Origin: Dyella acidiphila
Lineage (GTDB): Bacteria > Pseudomonadota > Gammaproteobacteria > Xanthomonadales > Rhodanobacteraceae
NCBI RefSeq assembly: GCF_014863405.1
Contig: NZ_JACZZA010000001.1
Location: forward strand, 868,001-932,000
DNA length: 64,000 nucleotides
Direction of reading: 5' to 3'
The notes under the pieces are model-generated. The model searched no databases and had not been told where the DNA came from. It worked only from the letters and a program-made list of their open reading frames with translations. Both the position numbers and the translations under genes were made by a program. The number at the start of each line of letters is the position of its first letter. Positions within the stretch are counted from its first letter, which is position 1. This document shows positions 52,109 to 60,398 of the stretch, one piece after another.

Positions 52109-53140
52109 TCAATGCGCGTGCTGACCATCCAAATACAGGCCAGCAGCACCGATGACCCCGAGCTGGCCGTGCTCCATCAGTCGTACAGGTACCTGTTGCA
52201 GAAACGGACGCATTACGCCCTTGTTGAAATAACGCTCGGCAAACGTGCTCGTGAGCAGCAGCTCGCGGATCTGCGGCAGGATGCCGCCGGCCAGATACAC
52301 CCCGCCGCGCGCGCCATACAGCAACACGAGATCGCCGACAAAGCTGCCGAGCAATCCGCAAAACACATTCAGCGCTTCCACCGCCGCCGCATCGCTGCGC
52401 TCCACTGCGCTGCGCGTCACGTCGGCCGGCAGCTGCAGGTTGGGCGTGGCGCCGCGCAGCGTGCAGATGGCGCGGTAGAGATTGATCAGGCCCGGACCCG
52501 ACAGCGCGTGCTCGAACGAGACATGCGCACGGTCGCGCGCCAGCAGGCGCAGAATTTCAATTTCCAGCTCGTTGCCGGGCGCCAGCGCCACCTGCCCCGC
52601 CTCGGTGGCCAGCACCGTGGCGTGCGGCTTGTTCGGCAGCAGCACCGCCGAACCCAGGCCGGTGCCCGGGCCCATCACCAGCACCGGACCGTCGACCTGC
52701 GGTGCGCTGGTCTCGATCACCGGCGCGGCGTCGCTCTGGGTCATGAACTGGGTGGCATAGGCCACCGCTTCGAAGTCGTTGATCACGGCCAGGCTGTGGA
52801 TGCCCAGCGATTCGCGGATATCGCGGATCGACACCGGCCAGGGCAGGTTGTCGTTGACGATGGCATCGCCCAGCACATAGCCGGCGCTGGCCACCGCACA
52901 GTGGTCCACGTGCGTGCCGGCGCTGAGCTGGGTGACGAAATCCTTCAGCACCGCGGTGAGGCTGGGCCATTCGGCGCAGGCATAGCGGCGATATTCGAGC
53001 ACGGTGACCGGACGGCGGCCGTCCGGACGGGGGCTTACCAGGCCGATGCGCGCATGGGTGCCACCGACATCGGCGGCCAGAAAGGCCCGCTCAGGTGACG
53101 GCACCGTTTGCGCATTGCCACGTATCACAGCCTGAGCCAC
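52109..53140 (-). CDS. glk: Glucokinase-family sugar kinase (likely GlcNAc/GlcN kinase role here)
   Basis: 343 residues. The N-terminal phosphate-binding loop FLAADVGGTHARIGLV, the NDFEAVAYA segment with the catalytic Asp, VMGPGTGLGSAVL and the C-terminal GGVYLAGGILPQI match the bacterial Glk (PF02685) family, not ROK. In Xanthomonadales and Shewanella-type nag loci such kinases phosphorylate GlcNAc or glucose entering without a PTS. It is divergent from nagP; the 416-base gap between them holds a palindromic operator. Confidence 0.85.
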   Translation of the reverse strand: MAQAVIRGNAQTVPSPERAFLAADVGGTHARIGLVSPRPDGRRPVTVLEYRRYACAEWPSLTAVLKDFVTQLSAGTHVDHCAVASAGYVLGDAIVNDNLPWPVSIRDIRESLGIHSLAVINDFEAVAYATQFMTQSDAAPVIETSAPQVDGPVLVMGPGTGLGSAVLLPNKPHATVLATEAGQVALAPGNELEIEILRLLARDRAHVSFEHALSGPGLINLYRAICTLRGATPNLQLPADVTRSAVERSDAAAVEALNVFCGLLGSFVGDLVLLYGARGGVYLAGGILPQIRELLLTSTFAERYFNKGVMRPFLQQVPVRLMEHGQLGVIGAAGLYLDGQHAH

Positions 53141-53556
53141 GCCCCCTCCTTCGCGTTTTCTGTCGCGCTCGCCTCAAGGAAATCTGTGGTGCTTGTCCTG
53201 GGCGCGACTTTGTTGGTGGAGTCTGGTCACGAATGACAACGCTGTCAACAGGTCGTAAAGATCTGCTTCAGAGGATGTTTGCGGCGTTGCGAAACGGGGG
53301 TTGGCACGATGGCGGCCGAAATTATTCAAATAATTGAATTTGAAGTAATTAATGGTCGATGGAATAGGCCAAATGACCCCCTTTTGGGAGTGCTGCAATG
53401 CATCACTTCCCGGCACCTGCTGCGGCCTGATGACGCACGTTGTCTACCGGGTTTCTTCACCGTCGATTGACAACGTTATGCCTTGAGGACAATAAAGGTC
53501 GGCACAGCGGTGTCGCACGACGGTCGTGGACATCGGGTTTCTCTCGGGGAGAATGC
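53141..53556. promoter_or_regulatory. Divergent glk/nagP regulatory region
   Basis: A 416-base gap. It holds the palindrome at 53232-53249, a locally AT-rich block (53318-53365, with ATTCAA-ATAA-TTGAAT) in an otherwise GC-rich setting, and a promoter-like TTGACA-N17-CAATAA at 53467-53495 overlapping a second half-site (TGACAACG). No gene is seen. Confidence 0.6.
53232..53249. promoter_or_regulatory. Palindromic operator, likely target of the LacI-type regulator
   Basis: AATGACAACGCTGTCAAC contains the perfect inverted repeat TGACA-N4-TGTCA with a central CG, the form expected for LacI-family operators. Its TTGACA on the minus strand could be the -35 of glk. It is the only full copy seen near the nag genes. 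Confidence 0.65.
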
Positions 53557-54843
53557 ATGTCGTCCACCACGTACACCGCCGACGCGCCACGCACGTCGAC
53601 CTTGCTGCCGATGATGATCATCGGCGTGCTGTTTTTCGTCATGGGCTTTTTCACCTGGCTCAACGGACCACTGATTTCGTTCGTGAAAGTGGCTTTTACG
53701 CTGGACGACATCAATGCATTCCTGGTGCCCTTCGCGTTCTACGTCTCTTATTTCGTGCTGGCCCTGCCGGCCGGCGCGGTGCTCAAGCGCACGGGCATGA
53801 AGAAAGGCATGGTGCTGGGTCTTTTCATCATGGCGATCGGCGCGGCGCTGTTCGGCGAGTTCGTGCGTATCCGCATTTATCCGGGCGCGCTGGCCGGCCT
53901 GTTCGTGATCGGCGCAGGCTTGTCGCTGCTGCAGACGGCGGCCAATCCCTACATCAGCATTCTGGGCCCGATCGAAAGCGCGGCGCAGCGCATCGGCCTG
54001 ATGGGCATCTGCAACAAGGTGGCCGGCGCGCTGGCGCCGCTGGCCTTCGGCGCGCTGGTGATGGCGGGCATCGACGCATTCCTGGAGCAGGTCACCAAGA
54101 TGCCGGACGGCCCCGCGCGCGATACCTTGCTCCATGAATTTTCGGCGCGCGTGTTCTGGCCTTATATGAGTCTGGCCGGATTGCTGGTGGTGATTGCGGT
54201 GTGGATCGTGTTTTCTTCGCTGCCGGAAATCAAACCCTCGGGCGCCAACAGCGAGCGCTCGATCGGCCACGGCAAAGGCAGCATTTTCAGCTTTCCGCAT
54301 CTGTGGCTGGGCGTGCTGTGCCTGTTCCTGTATGTCGGCGTGGAAGTGATGGCGGGCGATGCGATCAACACCTACGGGCAGGGCTTCGGCCTGCCGCTGC
54401 AGGTGACCTCGCACTTCACCACCTACACCATGCTGGCCATGCTGGCCGGCTATCTGATCGGTTCGACATTGATTCCGCGGGTGATCTCGCAGCAGAGCTA
54501 TCTGGCGCTATCGGCGGTGCTGGGCGTGGTGTTCGCACTCGGCGCCTATGTCACGCACGGCTATGTCTCGGTGGCCTTCGTGGCCGCGCTGGGCTTTGCC
54601 AACGCGATGATGTGGCCGGCGATCTTCCCGCTGGCGATCAAGGGCCTGGGCAGCCATACGGAGCTTGGCTCGGCACTGCTGATCATGGGCATCGTGGGCG
54701 GTGCGCTGCTGCCCCAGGCATTCGTGCATCTGAAGCAGTACATCGACTTCCAGCTCGCGTTCGTGATTGTCATAGTGCCGTGCTATCTCTACATCCTGTA
54801 CTACGGCGCACGCGGCCATAAAGTGGGCACCCACGCAGGCTGA
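53557..54843 (+). CDS. nagP: MFS sugar permease, NagP-like (FucP family)
   Basis: 428 residues from the ATG at 53557 (GGGGAG upstream); in-frame sequence further upstream is not protein-like. There are twelve hydrophobic helices. The start is typical of the FucP/NagP group (IIGVLFFVMGFFTWLNGPLISFVK, then GAGLSLLQTAANPYISILGP). It imports GlcNAc, or a related sugar, across the inner membrane, probably by proton symport. It opens the plus-strand nag unit nagP-LacI-nagB-nagA. Confidence 0.87.
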   Translation: MSSTTYTADAPRTSTLLPMMIIGVLFFVMGFFTWLNGPLISFVKVAFTLDDINAFLVPFAFYVSYFVLALPAGAVLKRTGMKKGMVLGLFIMAIGAALFGEFVRIRIYPGALAGLFVIGAGLSLLQTAANPYISILGPIESAAQRIGLMGICNKVAGALAPLAFGALVMAGIDAFLEQVTKMPDGPARDTLLHEFSARVFWPYMSLAGLLVVIAVWIVFSSLPEIKPSGANSERSIGHGKGSIFSFPHLWLGVLCLFLYVGVEVMAGDAINTYGQGFGLPLQVTSHFTTYTMLAMLAGYLIGSTLIPRVISQQSYLALSAVLGVVFALGAYVTHGYVSVAFVAALGFANAMMWPAIFPLAIKGLGSHTELGSALLIMGIVGGALLPQAFVHLKQYIDFQLAFVIVIVPCYLYILYYGARGHKVGTHAG

Positions 54844-54952
54844 GGCATAATCCGGATGTCAGTCGCCGGCCATCCATCGGCTCATACTCGACCCGTTGAC
54901 GGGGCCAGGCGCATCCGCCGGATGCGCACCCCACACCCGGGAGGAATCCCCG

Positions 54953-55981
54953 TTGCACAGTCCCACCATCAAGGATGTAGCCAAGCACGCCGGCGTCTCG
55001 CTGAAAACGGTTTCCCGCGTCATCAACCACGAAGCGGCAGTACGGTCGGAAACGCGCGAGAAAGTGGAACGGGCGATCGAGCAGCTGGGCTATCACCCGG
55101 ATCCTTCGGCGCGCAGCCTGCGCAGCAGCTCGCACGCCTACGCCATCGGCCTGGTCTACGACAATCCGAACGCGCATTACGTAATCGACATGCAGAACGG
55201 CGTGCTGTCGGCCTGTCGCGAGCGCGGCTTCGGCTTGCAGATCTATCCCTGCGATTCGACCGCGCCCGGCCTGGCCGAGGAACTGGTATCGCTGGTGCAG
55301 CGTGCGCGTCTGGCCGGCCTGATCCTGGCGCCGCCGATGTCCGAACAGGCCACATTGCTGTCCACACTGACCGCGCACGAGGTGGATTTCGTGCGCATCA
55401 TCGCCTCGCGCGAGGATCCGAAAGACGGCATGCCCTGCGTCTATGTGGACGACCACGACGCGGCGTATGCGATCACCGAGCATCTGATCCAGCTTGGTCA
55501 TACGCGCATCGGCTTTCTGTGGGGCGAGCCGCATCACCGCTCCAGCCCCGAGCGCTACCAGGGCTATGCGGACGCACTGAAGGACTACGGTATTGCGCTC
55601 AATCGCAAGCTGATCCTGCCCGGCCGCTATGCCTTCGACGACGGCTTCCGCGGCGCGCGCAAATTGCTCGCGCTGAAGGAACCGCCCACCGCAATCTTCG
55701 GCTGCAACGACGAAATCGCGGCGGGCGTGCTGGCGGCGGCACGTTCGGCGGGGCTGGATGTGCCGTGGGATCTGTCGATCGCCGGCTTCGAGGACAGCCC
55801 GTTTTCCAAGCAGGCGTGGCCGGCGCTGACCACCGCGCGGCAATCGACCAGCGAAATCGGCCGGCATGCGGCCCTGCGCCTGATCAGCGGCCTGCAGAAC
55901 CAGAGCGCGGAGCCGACCAACGAAGGCTTCATGCCGGAACTGGTGGTGCGCGGTTCCACCGCGCCGCCGCGGCAAACCTGA
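54953..55981 (+). CDS. nagQ: LacI-family regulator of the GlcNAc locus (NagQ/NagR-like)
   Basis: 342 residues from a TTG start at 54953, chosen because GGGAGGAAT lies just upstream and the DNA-binding domain starts immediately (HSPTIKDVAKHAGVSLKTVSRVIN). An ATG at 54896 in the same frame would add 19 atypical residues. The effector domain follows (YAIGLVYDNPNAHYV..., then LIQLGHTRIGFLWGEP, and IFGCNDEIAAGVLAAAR). Position within the nag genes and the operator at 53232 suggest it represses the locus until an amino-sugar effector appears; the effector is not known from sequence. Confidence 0.87.
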   Translation: MHSPTIKDVAKHAGVSLKTVSRVINHEAAVRSETREKVERAIEQLGYHPDPSARSLRSSSHAYAIGLVYDNPNAHYVIDMQNGVLSACRERGFGLQIYPCDSTAPGLAEELVSLVQRARLAGLILAPPMSEQATLLSTLTAHEVDFVRIIASREDPKDGMPCVYVDDHDAAYAITEHLIQLGHTRIGFLWGEPHHRSSPERYQGYADALKDYGIALNRKLILPGRYAFDDGFRGARKLLALKEPPTAIFGCNDEIAAGVLAAARSAGLDVPWDLSIAGFEDSPFSKQAWPALTTARQSTSEIGRHAALRLISGLQNQSAEPTNEGFMPELVVRGSTAPPRQT

Positions 55982-56004
55982 GCGCCCGCGCTCGCCAGGC
56001 ACAA

Positions 56005-56050
56005 CTCTCTCACCCCCGACCCTTTCCCCGGAGGGGGAGAGGGTGACCTT
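56005..56050. repeat. Half CTCCCC/GGGGAG-family repeat between LacI gene and nagB
   Basis: CTCTCACCCCCGACCC followed by CCCCGGAGGGGGAGAGGG. It sits within a co-directional operon, 18 bases before the nagB-II start. Confidence 0.65.
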
Positions 56051-56067
56051 CTGTTTTCGGAGCCTCC

Positions 56068-57102
56068 ATGAAATCCGCTCGTGACACCCTGATGTACAAC
56101 GAAGCGCACGAAAGCGCCGCCGCCGTCGAACGGCAGCTGGCGCAGAACGCTTCCCTGCTGCAAGCACTCGGCGAACGACTGCGCGCGCAACCGCCGCGCT
56201 TTATCGTCACCTGCGCACGCGGCAGCTCCGATCATGCGGCCGCCTATGCCAAGTATGTGTTCGAGACGCGCCTGGGCCTGGTGACCGCGTCGGCCTCGCC
56301 GTCGATTTCCTCCATCTACGATGCCGACCTCAAGCTGGAAGGCGCGCTGTTCGTGGCGATTTCGCAGTCGGGCAAAAGCCCCGACCTGCTGCGCAGCGCG
56401 CAGGCGGCGAAAGAGGCCGGTGCCTACGTGGTGGCGATGGTCAATGTGGAAGATTCGCCGCTGGCCGGCCTGGCCGATACGGTGATTCCGCTGCGCGCCG
56501 GTCCGGAGCAGAGCGTGGCCGCCACCAAGAGCTACCTCGCCACCCTCGCCGCCGTGCTGCAGCTGACCGCGCACTGGAGCAACGATCAGTCCCTGCACGC
56601 CGCCATCGCGCGTCTGCCGGACGATCTGCGCCGCGGCTGGGAAGGCGACTGGAGTGCGCTCGAGCAGGGCCTGGTCGACGTGCACAACTTGTACGTAGTC
56701 GGCCGCGGCTACGGTTTCGGCGCCGCGCTCGAGGCCGCCTTGAAGTTGAAGGAAACCTGCGGCCTGCATGCCGAAGCTTTCAGCGCAGCGGAAGTGAAGC
56801 ACGGCCCGATGGCCCTGGTCGGCGCCGGCTTCCCGGTGCTGTTCCTGGCGCAGGATGACGGCACGCTGGAAAACACGCTGGCGGTTGCCAATGAATTCCG
56901 CTCGCGCGGCGCGCGCGTGTGGGTGGCGGCGCCCGGCGCGCAGACTGCCGACGTGCTGCCGCTGCCCGGCGGGATCGAACCGATCGTGACGCCGCTGCTG
57001 GCGGTGCAGAGTTTCTATCGCGCCGCCAGCGCGCTGTCGCTGGCACGCGGCTACGACCCGGACGTACCGCCGCATCTGCGCAAGGTTACGGAGACGGTGT
57101 AA
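56068..57102 (+). CDS. nagB: Glucosamine-6-phosphate deaminase, SIS type (NagB-II)
   Basis: 344 residues with two SIS domains and no glutaminase domain. SIS-1 has TCARGSSDHAAAYAKYVFE and ISQSGKSPDLL; SIS-2 has VVGRGYGFGAALEAALKLKE and EVKHGPMALV. This matches the GlmS-isomerase-like deaminases that replace classical NagB in Shewanella and Xanthomonadales nag operons. It converts GlcN-6-P to fructose-6-P plus ammonia. Its stop overlaps the nagA start (TAATG). Confidence 0.92.
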   Translation: MKSARDTLMYNEAHESAAAVERQLAQNASLLQALGERLRAQPPRFIVTCARGSSDHAAAYAKYVFETRLGLVTASASPSISSIYDADLKLEGALFVAISQSGKSPDLLRSAQAAKEAGAYVVAMVNVEDSPLAGLADTVIPLRAGPEQSVAATKSYLATLAAVLQLTAHWSNDQSLHAAIARLPDDLRRGWEGDWSALEQGLVDVHNLYVVGRGYGFGAALEAALKLKETCGLHAEAFSAAEVKHGPMALVGAGFPVLFLAQDDGTLENTLAVANEFRSRGARVWVAAPGAQTADVLPLPGGIEPIVTPLLAVQSFYRAASALSLARGYDPDVPPHLRKVTETV

Positions 57103-58262
57103 TGCCTGCGAATCCGCTGATTGCTCTCGTCAACGGCCGTGTACTCGGCGATCACGGCCCGCGTGACGGCATGGCCGTACTGGTGCGCGGCAAACACATC
57201 GTGGCGGTGCTGCCGGACAGCGATCCGCGCCTGGCCGACGCGCAGCGCCACGATCTGCACGGCCACTTGTTGCTGCCCGGCTTTATCGACGTGCAGGTCA
57301 ACGGCGGCGGCGGCCTGCTGTTCAACGATGCGCCCACGGTGGACACCTTGCGCGGCATCGCCGCAGCGCATCGCAAGTTCGGCACTACCGGCATGCTGCC
57401 CACGCTGATCACCGATACCGCCGAGATCATGCACACCGCATTGAACGCGGTGGACGAAGCGATCGAGCAATACGTGCCAGGCGTGCTGGGCATCCATGTG
57501 GAAGGCCCCTTCCTCGCCACTGCGCGCAAGGGTATCCACAACGCCGATCTGTTCCGCTATCCCGACGAAGGTGATATCGAAGCTTTGACCGCCAAGCGCC
57601 GCGGCGCCGTGATGCTGACGCTGGCGCCGGACCAGGTCTCGCCGGTGACGATTGCGCGGCTCAGCCAGGCCGGCGTGATCGTGGTCGCCGGCCATACCGC
57701 GGCCGACTATGCCACCACGCGCGCCGCGCTCGATGCCGGCGTCTGCGGCTTTACTCATCTGTATAACGCGATGACGCCGCTCAGCAGCCGCGATCCTGGC
57801 GTGGTGGGTGCAGCGCTGGACGATCCGCACAGCTGGTGCGGCCTGATCGTGGATGGCCACCATGTGCATCCGGCCACACTGCGCGTGGCGATCGCCGCCA
57901 AGGCACCCGGCAAGTGCGTACTGGTCACCGACGCGATGCCGCCGGTAGGCAGCGACAATCCCACCTATGTGCTCAACGGCCAGACCATCGTGATGCGCGA
58001 TGGCATCTGCCAGAACGAAGCAGGCGTGCTAGCGGGCTCGGGCCTGGATATGGCCGGCGCGGTGCGCAACACGGTGCAGATGCTGGGCTTGTCGCTGGCG
58101 GAAGCCTCGCGCATGGCCAGCGCCTATCCGGCAGCGTGGATCGGCCTGGAGCGCACGCATGGGCGCATCGCGGCCGGTTATCACGCGGACTTTGCGGTAT
58201 TGAATGACGACCTGGTCGTGCAGGAAACCTGGGTAAGCGGCGTCGCCTACCCCATCACCTGA
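57102..58262 (+). CDS. nagA: N-acetylglucosamine-6-phosphate deacetylase NagA
   Basis: 386 residues from the ATG at 57102, coupled to the nagB stop; a longer upstream frame lies inside nagB and is rejected. Hallmarks are GHLLLPGFIDVQVNGGGG, the GIHVEGPFL metal Glu, HTAADY, HLYNAMTPLSSRDPG, DGHHVHP and VTDAMPPVG with the catalytic Asp. It deacetylates GlcNAc-6-P in the cytosol ahead of NagB-II. Last gene of the plus-strand nag unit. Confidence 0.94.
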   Translation: MPANPLIALVNGRVLGDHGPRDGMAVLVRGKHIVAVLPDSDPRLADAQRHDLHGHLLLPGFIDVQVNGGGGLLFNDAPTVDTLRGIAAAHRKFGTTGMLPTLITDTAEIMHTALNAVDEAIEQYVPGVLGIHVEGPFLATARKGIHNADLFRYPDEGDIEALTAKRRGAVMLTLAPDQVSPVTIARLSQAGVIVVAGHTAADYATTRAALDAGVCGFTHLYNAMTPLSSRDPGVVGAALDDPHSWCGLIVDGHHVHPATLRVAIAAKAPGKCVLVTDAMPPVGSDNPTYVLNGQTIVMRDGICQNEAGVLAGSGLDMAGAVRNTVQMLGLSLAEASRMASAYPAAWIGLERTHGRIAAGYHADFAVLNDDLVVQETWVSGVAYPIT

Positions 58263-58269
58263 ACCATCG

Positions 58270-58397
58270 TAGGTTGGGTTAGCGCAGCGTAACCCAACAA
58301 ATACACACACCACGAAAGACATTCCATGCAGCGCGCTGCTTTTAAAAAAAGCAGCGCGCCTTACACGCAAGGCTCGGCATTTGTTGGGTTACGCTGC
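58270..58397. repeat. TAGGTTGGGTTA-family repeat, right arm truncated
   Basis: The left arm is complete (TAGGTTGGGTTAGCGCAGCG). The right arm (TTGGGTTACGCTGC) is cut off and runs directly into a REP-like element at 58409. A 13-bp hairpin (GCGCGCTGCTTTT / AAAAGCAGCGCGC, about 58331-58359) is nested inside and may act as the nagA terminator. Confidence 0.8.
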
Positions 58398-58408
58398 CGC
58401 CTGAAGGC

Positions 58409-58488
58409 CGTCATTCCCGCGAAAGCGGGAACCCATTTTGACTTTGGACTTCAGAGCAACAAGGATTCCCGCTTTCGCGGGAATGACG
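58409..58488. repeat. REP-like palindromic element
   Basis: A full copy: CGTCATTCCCGCGAAAGCGG and its reverse complement CCGCTTTCGCGGGAATGACG, next to the truncated TAGGTTGGG repeat and before the convergent sulfatase gene. Confidence 0.85.
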
Positions 58489-58516
58489 GCATCGAGGCAA
58501 GAGACGCCCTCACGCT

Positions 58517-60229
58517 TTATTGGTACACGTGCAGCCGATTGAAGATCCAGCCGTAATACGACTGCACCAGCGGTTTGTCCGCGCAATCGGCGTACAGCCC
58601 ATTGCAGCGTTCGCGCAATGAGGTCAGCGCCGAGAAATACGCATCCATCGGCAGGCCTGCCGCTTTCAGCACCATGCCCGGCAGGTGCGCGATATCCAGC
58701 ATCGGATACGTCGGCAATGCTGCACCGGGCACATTGCTCTTGATCATGTAGTAGGTGAGGTAATCCTGGTACGGCACCAATGCCGGCGGCCAGCTGCGCG
58801 GCAGCGTGCGCATCAGGTCGTCGAAGGATGGCTGGTGGTCGCCGAAATGCACCAGTACGGTCGGCTGCGCGCGATCCAGGAAATCGTGCTCCAGCCCGGT
58901 CATCGCCGTATCCGAATCGTGCACGCGCTGCAAATAAGTGTCGAAGTTCAGCGCGGTTGCATCGGGCAGGCCTTGCAGCAGGTTCTGGAACGGCTTGGGC
59001 AGGGTCGACATCGGATCGTCGTGCGGTCCGTGCTGATTGATGGTGAGGATCATCATGAAGACCGGCTGCCCGGGCTTCTTCAGCTGGTCGTACACCTTCT
59101 TGGCCGCGGCGAACATCTGCGCGTCGGTTTCATCCCAGTCGTCCAGGCCCAGTTCGCCCGCGCCGTAGAAGTGATCCACTCCATATGCCTTGTAGGCATC
59201 GCGACCGTTGAGGAATTCGCCGTGGGTGGGGTAGATCGCCACGGTGAGATAACCGAGCCGGCGCAGCTGCTGCGGCAGCGAATCGCGCACATGCGGCGCC
59301 AGCACGTAGGGCGCGTACATGCCGCCCGGGCCGAAGATGTCCTGCGGCATGCCGGTAAGCGCCGCGAATTCGCTGACCCAGGTGCCACCGCCGAAGGTAT
59401 GCACACGCATCACACCGGTGCCACGCGTATGCGCATCCACCTTGAACATCGCCAGGTCGCAGGCCGGCACGGTGCAGTGGGTGAAGTTAGCCGGATTGAA
59501 GGTGCTTTCTTCCAGCACCTGCACGATATCGGGGTATTGGCTGGGATCGGTGGTGCCGGGAATGCCGGCCGCCGTGGCTTGCCAGTCGCGTTGGGCCGCC
59601 GCCGCATCGGCTGTCGCCGGCAGGTGCACGCTGGAATCGCGCAGGTTGACGAAAAAATTGGTGAGATCCGCGTCGTCGGACATTTTTTCCCAGGTGCCGC
59701 GTGCATGCACCTGCGCGAACGGACCGGCCGGCAGCAGGCACCACCAGAAGGCCAGCGCGCAGACGGCGATGCCGCCAAGACGCAGCAAAGTCTGCGGCAA
59801 CGCGCGCAGCGACGCGAAACGGCGGCGATCGCAATGCCAGGCCAGCCACAGCACGATCGGCACGGCAACGACCACGCACAGACCCACGCTGTAGATGTTC
59901 GGATAACGCCGCAGGGTTTCGAACAGGCTGGAGCGTACGTAGTAGACGAAATCGGCCGGCATCAGCGGCGATTCCAGGTATTCCTCCTTCAGCACGGTGA
60001 TCGCGCGCAGCAGCAGGAACAGGCCGCCGCTGAACACCAGCGCGAAGGCCAGCCGCGCAAACACGAACAACGATGCGCCGGCAACACAGAGCATCAGCGC
60101 AAAGACAAAGCCGCGCTGCTCCAGCAGCGGCTCCTGCCACGCCGTAGACCAGGCGCAGATGGCAAAAAAGGCCAGTGCGCAGACCGTAGTCGTGCGGTTT
60201 CGCGTGGCGCGAAACGAAATCAGCGGCAT
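58517..60229 (-). CDS. LTA-synthase-like membrane sulfatase/phosphoglycerol transferase
   Basis: 570 residues from the ATG at 60229 (AGGGGAG upstream). The first ~190 residues hold about five membrane helices. A periplasmic alkaline-phosphatase-superfamily domain follows: the nucleophile region VLEESTFNP (Thr), then THTRGTGV-like and GGGTWVSEFAALTGMP segments, PTHGEFLNGR and the metal site HFGDHQPSF. This architecture is shared by lipoteichoic acid synthases and by Gram-negative OpgB-type phosphoglycerol or phosphoethanolamine transferases. In this organism transfer onto periplasmic glucans or surface glycans is more likely than LTA synthesis; the substrate is not established. Confidence 0.8.
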   Translation of the reverse strand: MPLISFRATRNRTTTVCALAFFAICAWSTAWQEPLLEQRGFVFALMLCVAGASLFVFARLAFALVFSGGLFLLLRAITVLKEEYLESPLMPADFVYYVRSSLFETLRRYPNIYSVGLCVVVAVPIVLWLAWHCDRRRFASLRALPQTLLRLGGIAVCALAFWWCLLPAGPFAQVHARGTWEKMSDDADLTNFFVNLRDSSVHLPATADAAAAQRDWQATAAGIPGTTDPSQYPDIVQVLEESTFNPANFTHCTVPACDLAMFKVDAHTRGTGVMRVHTFGGGTWVSEFAALTGMPQDIFGPGGMYAPYVLAPHVRDSLPQQLRRLGYLTVAIYPTHGEFLNGRDAYKAYGVDHFYGAGELGLDDWDETDAQMFAAAKKVYDQLKKPGQPVFMMILTINQHGPHDDPMSTLPKPFQNLLQGLPDATALNFDTYLQRVHDSDTAMTGLEHDFLDRAQPTVLVHFGDHQPSFDDLMRTLPRSWPPALVPYQDYLTYYMIKSNVPGAALPTYPMLDIAHLPGMVLKAAGLPMDAYFSALTSLRERCNGLYADCADKPLVQSYYGWIFNRLHVYQ

Positions 60230-60398
60230 GTGGGGCTCCCCTGGTACGGCGTCGCTTCGTGGGGCGGCGCTTCGTCTTGTGGCTGTCAAAGAGGCGTCAT
60301 TTTAGTGCCTTTCGGCCACCGGAATGGCCTATGCCGGGGACGAATCGTCATCCATATCTGATAGGTTCATGCTTTGCAGGCCTTTCGCCGGAACCACC

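Noticed and set aside
53309-53324. Possible sigma54 promoter before nagP (TGGCACGATGGCGG)
   Set aside because: The -24 part fits but the -12 TTGC is missing.
53440-53556. N-terminal extension of nagP
   Set aside because: It would translate through the promoter region and is Arg/Ser-rich, while the ATG at 53557 has GGGGAG and starts a normal MFS protein.
56919-57101. N-terminal extension of nagA into nagB
   Set aside because: The TAATG coupled start at 57102 gives the normal NagA N-terminus; the upstream part is out-of-frame nagB sequence.
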